From Ignavibacteria bacterium UBA4661 (lineage in GTDB: Bacteria > Bacteroidota > Ignavibacteria > Kapaibacteriales > UBA4661), in assembly GCA_002405405.1 (NCBI GenBank), contig DHLT01000291.1, positions 1-18,081 on the forward strand: a DNA stretch of 18,081 nt, written 5' to 3'. Made by a program: the position numbers and the translations under genes. The notes beneath the pieces are model-generated. The model did not search any database, had not been told where the DNA came from, and was given only the letters and a program-made list of their open reading frames with translations. Of the stretch, positions 15,229 to 18,081 are shown in pieces; position 1 is the first letter of the stretch; each line of letters starts with the position of its first letter.

Positions 15229-16575
15229 ATGAGCGCGTCTACCATGACTCTTCAAGAAAAATTGCATCTCGACTTTGGTCTGTTTGAGCAACAACTCAAC
15301 GGACAAAGCAAGTCCTCTGTGCATCAAATTCGCAAAGCCGCAATGGAACGTTTTGCTGTATTGGGCTTCCCGACCATTCGACATGAGGAATGGAAATACA
15401 CGAACATTATGCCTATTGTTGCGCACGAATTTCATGCATTGCCCACAGCAACACACATAACAGCGACAGATGTCGACAGCTTCCGCATTAGTGGCTTCTC
15501 AGGTTCTTTGGTCGTGGTTGAGAATGGTCTTTTTCGTGCAGATCTTTCCATCATTCACCCACAAGAAGGCGTTGAGGTGCTTTCTTTTGCTGATGCTATT
15601 GCCAAACAGCATTCTGCGCTTGAACATTTCAGTGCTCATGCAAAGTTTGATCATGAAGCATTACTCGCGCTCAACACTGCATTTGCACGTGATGGAGTAG
15701 TGGTGCAAGTTGCACGCAATGTATCTGCTGAACAACCAATACATGTGATGTACATCAATGATGCTCGTGCACAGAATGTCATGAGTAATCCTCGTGCATT
15801 GGTCGTTGTGAACGAAAGTGCACAGGTAACGGTTATAGAAACCTTCCATACTATTGGTACAGAGCGTAGCTGGTTTAATCTCGGTTTTGAGGCAGTAGTT
15901 GCGCCGAATGCGGTGCTCTCTCACGATCGTTTGCAGGACGATAAAGCACAGACAACGATAACAACATCAACATCCGTTGCACAAGATCGTGATAGTAAGT
16001 ATCATTCAGTGTGTGTGGCATTGCAAGGTGGTTTGGTTCGCAATAATCTTAGCAGTGCTCTTAAGGGTAAAGGTGGTCATGCAGATTTTATTGGTTTGTA
16101 TATGCCAACCGGTAAAACCTTAATTGATAATCATACCGTGGTTGATCATGCTGTTGCGCATTGCACGAGTAATGAATTGTACAAAGGTATTTTGGATGAG
16201 CGTGGTACAGGTGTGTTTAATGGTAAAATCTTTGTTCGCAAGGATGCACAAAAAACACAAGCATACCAATCGAACCGTAATATTTTACTCTCCAATACAG
16301 CAACTATCAATACAAAGCCCCAGCTTGAAATCTTTGCCGATGACGTGAAATGTAGTCATGGTGCGACATCAGGTCAGCTCGATGAAACTTCACTCTTCTA
16401 TCTTCGTGCTCGTGGTATCGGCAAGGAGAAAGCGCGCGCCTTATTACTATATGCTTTTGCGGAGGAAATTGTCCAGCAATGTGCTAATGCAGCCTTGCAA
16501 GCACATATTGAACATCGTGTGGCAGAACTTTTACACCAAGAGCAAGAACTATTGACTGACAGCGACAACGACTAA
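15229..16575 (+). CDS. sufD: SufD, Fe-S cluster assembly subunit
   Basis: 448 residues. It partners SufB and SufC in the scaffold complex and is linked to iron acquisition. N-terminal IRHEEWKYTNI is a common SufD landmark. The C-terminal half is the beta-helix core, with ELYKGILDERGTGVFNGKIF, DAQKTQAYQSNRNILLS, and DVKCSHGATSGQLDE, whose Cys375 and His377 correspond to the Cys358/His360 region of E. coli SufD. The end ARALLLYAFAEEIV is typical. ATG 15229 is one base after the sufC stop. The N-terminal half is more divergent, as usual for SufD. The stop is TAA, followed by 125 bases before the next gene. Confidence 0.95.
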   Translation: MSASTMTLQEKLHLDFGLFEQQLNGQSKSSVHQIRKAAMERFAVLGFPTIRHEEWKYTNIMPIVAHEFHALPTATHITATDVDSFRISGFSGSLVVVENGLFRADLSIIHPQEGVEVLSFADAIAKQHSALEHFSAHAKFDHEALLALNTAFARDGVVVQVARNVSAEQPIHVMYINDARAQNVMSNPRALVVVNESAQVTVIETFHTIGTERSWFNLGFEAVVAPNAVLSHDRLQDDKAQTTITTSTSVAQDRDSKYHSVCVALQGGLVRNNLSSALKGKGGHADFIGLYMPTGKTLIDNHTVVDHAVAHCTSNELYKGILDERGTGVFNGKIFVRKDAQKTQAYQSNRNILLSNTATINTKPQLEIFADDVKCSHGATSGQLDETSLFYLRARGIGKEKARALLLYAFAEEIVQQCANAALQAHIEHRVAELLHQEQELLTDSDND

Positions 16576-16599
16576 AATAATATCGAACACGGGAGCCGC

Positions 16600-16628
16600 A
16601 TGACTATTCAAGCGGCGCTTCTTATATT
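16600..16628 (+). promoter_or_regulatory. Weak candidate internal promoter before the barrel-like gene
   Basis: ATGACT (16600-16605), 17 bases, then TATATT (16623-16628) could be sigma-70-type hexamers, with a -35 similar to the suf promoter ATGACA. Initiation near 16635 would give a leader of about 65 bases. A small GCCGC/GCGGC stem (16595-16616) overlaps it. There is no IscR-like palindrome here, so this would be an unregulated secondary start for the last genes. Confidence 0.25.
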
Positions 16629-16700
16629 CGATAAGATGTGCACACCTTTGTGCCACCAGAAACACTTTTTTTGCATCATCCCGGAGAAATAGGAAGTAGT

Positions 16701-17420
16701 ATGATTGTACGTTTCGTTCTTCTCGTGTGTTGTTTTTTATTAGATCTGAGTTGCAGCGTATATGCGCAAAGTACATCAATCTATATCGGCACTGCTCTTC
16801 GGACTACATTGAATTATCAAAATACAGTTCTCACCGAAACTCGTTTACAAGTAGGCATGCCCGATATTGTTGTCGGTATGAATATTCCCTTTGATAGGAT
16901 GTCAGATGTTAGCGGACAGTTCGAATATGGGTATGCTTCGTATGCAACAAAAAATATCGAAGGTGCACCGTTGAATTTGATTGTTCCTCGTTTTTTAATG
17001 CAAACATCGTTGCAATATCATACACTCAAGATTGGTTTAGGATTAACGAATCTTGGTTTTAACGGTGCTATTAACTTTGGTGGAAAAATCGGTCTTCCCG
17101 CTCGTGGTGAGTATCGAAGCGGCATGGACATTTTTCAGACAGGGCGTATTTTTTCAGGAGATTCTACTGTGCAGGTTGCTACGCAAAACATGCAAATGCT
17201 AATCGAGATGTACCTTTCCGGAACATATCGGGTTGCGCGTATAGGAGGGCAGCCACTCGATCTGCGTTTAGAGTTGGGCTATGTCTTCGGTGAATTGCTC
17301 CGTAGAAATTTGCCGCTGGATGTTTTGGGGCAGCAAGGATTGCTTGGTTATCGTACCTTAGGTATCCAACCCATTACGGTTTCACTTGGTTTGCTATGGA
17401 CACTTCCGCTTGCATTGTAA
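16701..17420 (+). CDS. Secreted or outer-membrane beta-barrel-like protein inside the suf operon
   Basis: 239 residues; not recognised as a named family. The N-terminus MIVRFVLLVCCFLLDLSCSV followed by YAQ is a good signal peptide, probably cleaved after Ala22. The mature part alternates hydrophobic and polar residues with many Gly and Tyr (SIYIGTALRTTLNYQN, VSGQFEYGYASYAT, YHTLKIGLGLTNLGFNG, ITVSLGLLWTLPLAL), as expected of a small outer-membrane barrel. No Cys lies in the mature chain, so it is not a cluster protein itself. ATG 16701 was chosen over a longer frame from 16638 because it begins the signal peptide and has GGAGAAATAGGAAG just upstream. It sits 125 bases after sufD and 61 bases before sufS, an unusual place for an envelope protein. 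Confidence 0.7.
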   Translation: MIVRFVLLVCCFLLDLSCSVYAQSTSIYIGTALRTTLNYQNTVLTETRLQVGMPDIVVGMNIPFDRMSDVSGQFEYGYASYATKNIEGAPLNLIVPRFLMQTSLQYHTLKIGLGLTNLGFNGAINFGGKIGLPARGEYRSGMDIFQTGRIFSGDSTVQVATQNMQMLIEMYLSGTYRVARIGGQPLDLRLELGYVFGELLRRNLPLDVLGQQGLLGYRTLGIQPITVSLGLLWTLPLAL

Positions 17421-17481
17421 TGATGTCCTTTGGTTGATTCACCTAGTTCCTTCGACTTTTTTTCTTGTTTTTCCTGACTCT

Positions 17482-18081
17482 ATGATTAGTTCTCAAAACC
17501 TTAATACGGTATCGAATCCGACCGATGTGCAATTGCCACAACCATATGATGTACGCGCATTACGTGCAGAATTTCCTATTCTGGCTCGTACCATTCATGG
17601 TAAGCCCTTGGTGTATCTCGACAATGCCGCAACGACACAGAAGCCACAAGCAGTTATTGATGCGATGGTACGGTATTACAGCGAATACAACAGCAATGTG
17701 CATCGTGGTATTCATACACTTAGCCAAGAAGCGACCGCGGCGCATGAGCACGTACGCGAGCATGTACGAAGCTTTATCAATGCTCGAAGCGACAAAGAAA
17801 TTCTTTTTGTTCGCGGAACGACAGAAGCAGTAAATATCATTGCACATTCTTTCGGAAAATATACCATTCAGCCGGGCGATGAAATTATTCTAGGTGCTAT
17901 GGAGCATCACTCCAACATCGTTCCATGGCAAATGATGTGCGAGGCGCATGGCGCCATTTTACGGGTTATTCCCATTAATGATGCCGGTGAATTGCTGTTA
18001 GATGAGTATCGTGCATTGCTGACACCACGAACAAAACTCGTAGCAATTACTCATGTGTCGAATACATTAGGAACAATTAAT
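17482..18081 (+). CDS. sufS: SufS cysteine desulfurase (partial, cut by right edge)
   Basis: The first 200 residues of a group II cysteine desulfurase, a PLP enzyme that takes sulfur from cysteine for SUF assembly. Diagnostic segments are VYLDNAATTQKPQAVIDAM, NSNVHRGIHTLSQEAT, FVRGTTEAVNIIAHSFG, GDEIILGAMEHHSNIVPWQ and LVAITHVSNTLGTIN. The His of HHSN contacts the cofactor; the PLP lysine and catalytic Cys lie beyond the edge. There is an N-terminal extension of about 22 residues (MISSQNLNTVSNPTDVQLPQ) ahead of the usual start near YDVRALRAEFPIL. ATG 17482 is the first in-frame ATG and has no clear Shine-Dalgarno site. It follows the barrel-like gene by 61 bases without a hairpin, so it is probably still in the suf transcription unit. 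Confidence 0.95.
   Translation, partial: MISSQNLNTVSNPTDVQLPQPYDVRALRAEFPILARTIHGKPLVYLDNAATTQKPQAVIDAMVRYYSEYNSNVHRGIHTLSQEATAAHEHVREHVRSFINARSDKEILFVRGTTEAVNIIAHSFGKYTIQPGDEIILGAMEHHSNIVPWQMMCEAHGAILRVIPINDAGELLLDEYRALLTPRTKLVAITHVSNTLGTIN

Noticed and set aside
16595..16620. A terminator after sufD (GCCGC/GCGGC stem).
   Set aside because: Only five paired bases with a 12-base loop and no continuous T-run; operon continuation to the next genes looks as likely.
1..18081. CRISPR array, insertion sequence, prophage or attachment site.
   Set aside because: No spaced direct repeats, transposase motifs, integrase or terminal inverted repeats were seen anywhere in the window.

Overview
The window reads as a bacterial chromosome segment of moderate GC using the standard bacterial code. 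TAA, TGA and TAG all terminate recognisable genes. Shine-Dalgarno sites are few and weak. The gene mix (Rrf2-led SUF operon, acyl-ACP desaturase, two large VWA proteins, an envelope-polysaccharide set, a secreted beta-barrel candidate) fits a Gram-negative of the Bacteroidota/Chlorobiota (FCB) side. That placement is inference from gene content only; there is no rRNA or other phylogenetic marker here.

Layout. Positions 3-242 hold the 3' end of an unidentified plus-strand gene, followed by a YqaA/DedA-like membrane protein (267-701). From 736 to 11555 everything is on the minus strand. In transcription order it runs: HAD phosphatase, VWA protein with a basic tail, methyl-accepting chemotaxis protein, a clear intrinsic terminator, WbaP/WcaJ-type sugar-phosphate transferase, FkbM methyltransferase, polyprenyl-phosphate mannosyltransferase-like GT2, membrane VWA protein, and acyl-ACP desaturase. 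The WbaP/FkbM/GT2 trio looks like part of a surface-polysaccharide or glycolipid pathway.

From 11639 to the right edge the plus strand carries a SUF iron-sulfur assembly operon: rrf2 (IscR/SufR-like), sufA, sufB, sufC, sufD, a secreted beta-barrel-like protein, and sufS (cut by the edge). SufB, SufC and SufD form the scaffold complex, SufS is the cysteine desulfurase supplying sulfur, SufA is an A-type cluster carrier, and the Rrf2 protein is the likely cluster-sensing repressor.

The two most notable signals are both in the suf operon. First, sufA has an in-frame amber codon (12766-12768) that removes the C-terminal Cys-Gly-Cys cluster ligands, yet the frame continues intact for 24 well-conserved codons to a normal TAA. 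Second, a perfect 15-bp palindrome (11658-11672) that closely resembles the E. coli IscR type-1 site contains the TATAAT box of a near-consensus promoter. This predicts direct Fe-S-dependent autoregulation of the operon. A hairpin plus T-run just after rrf2 could further partition expression between regulator and assembly genes.
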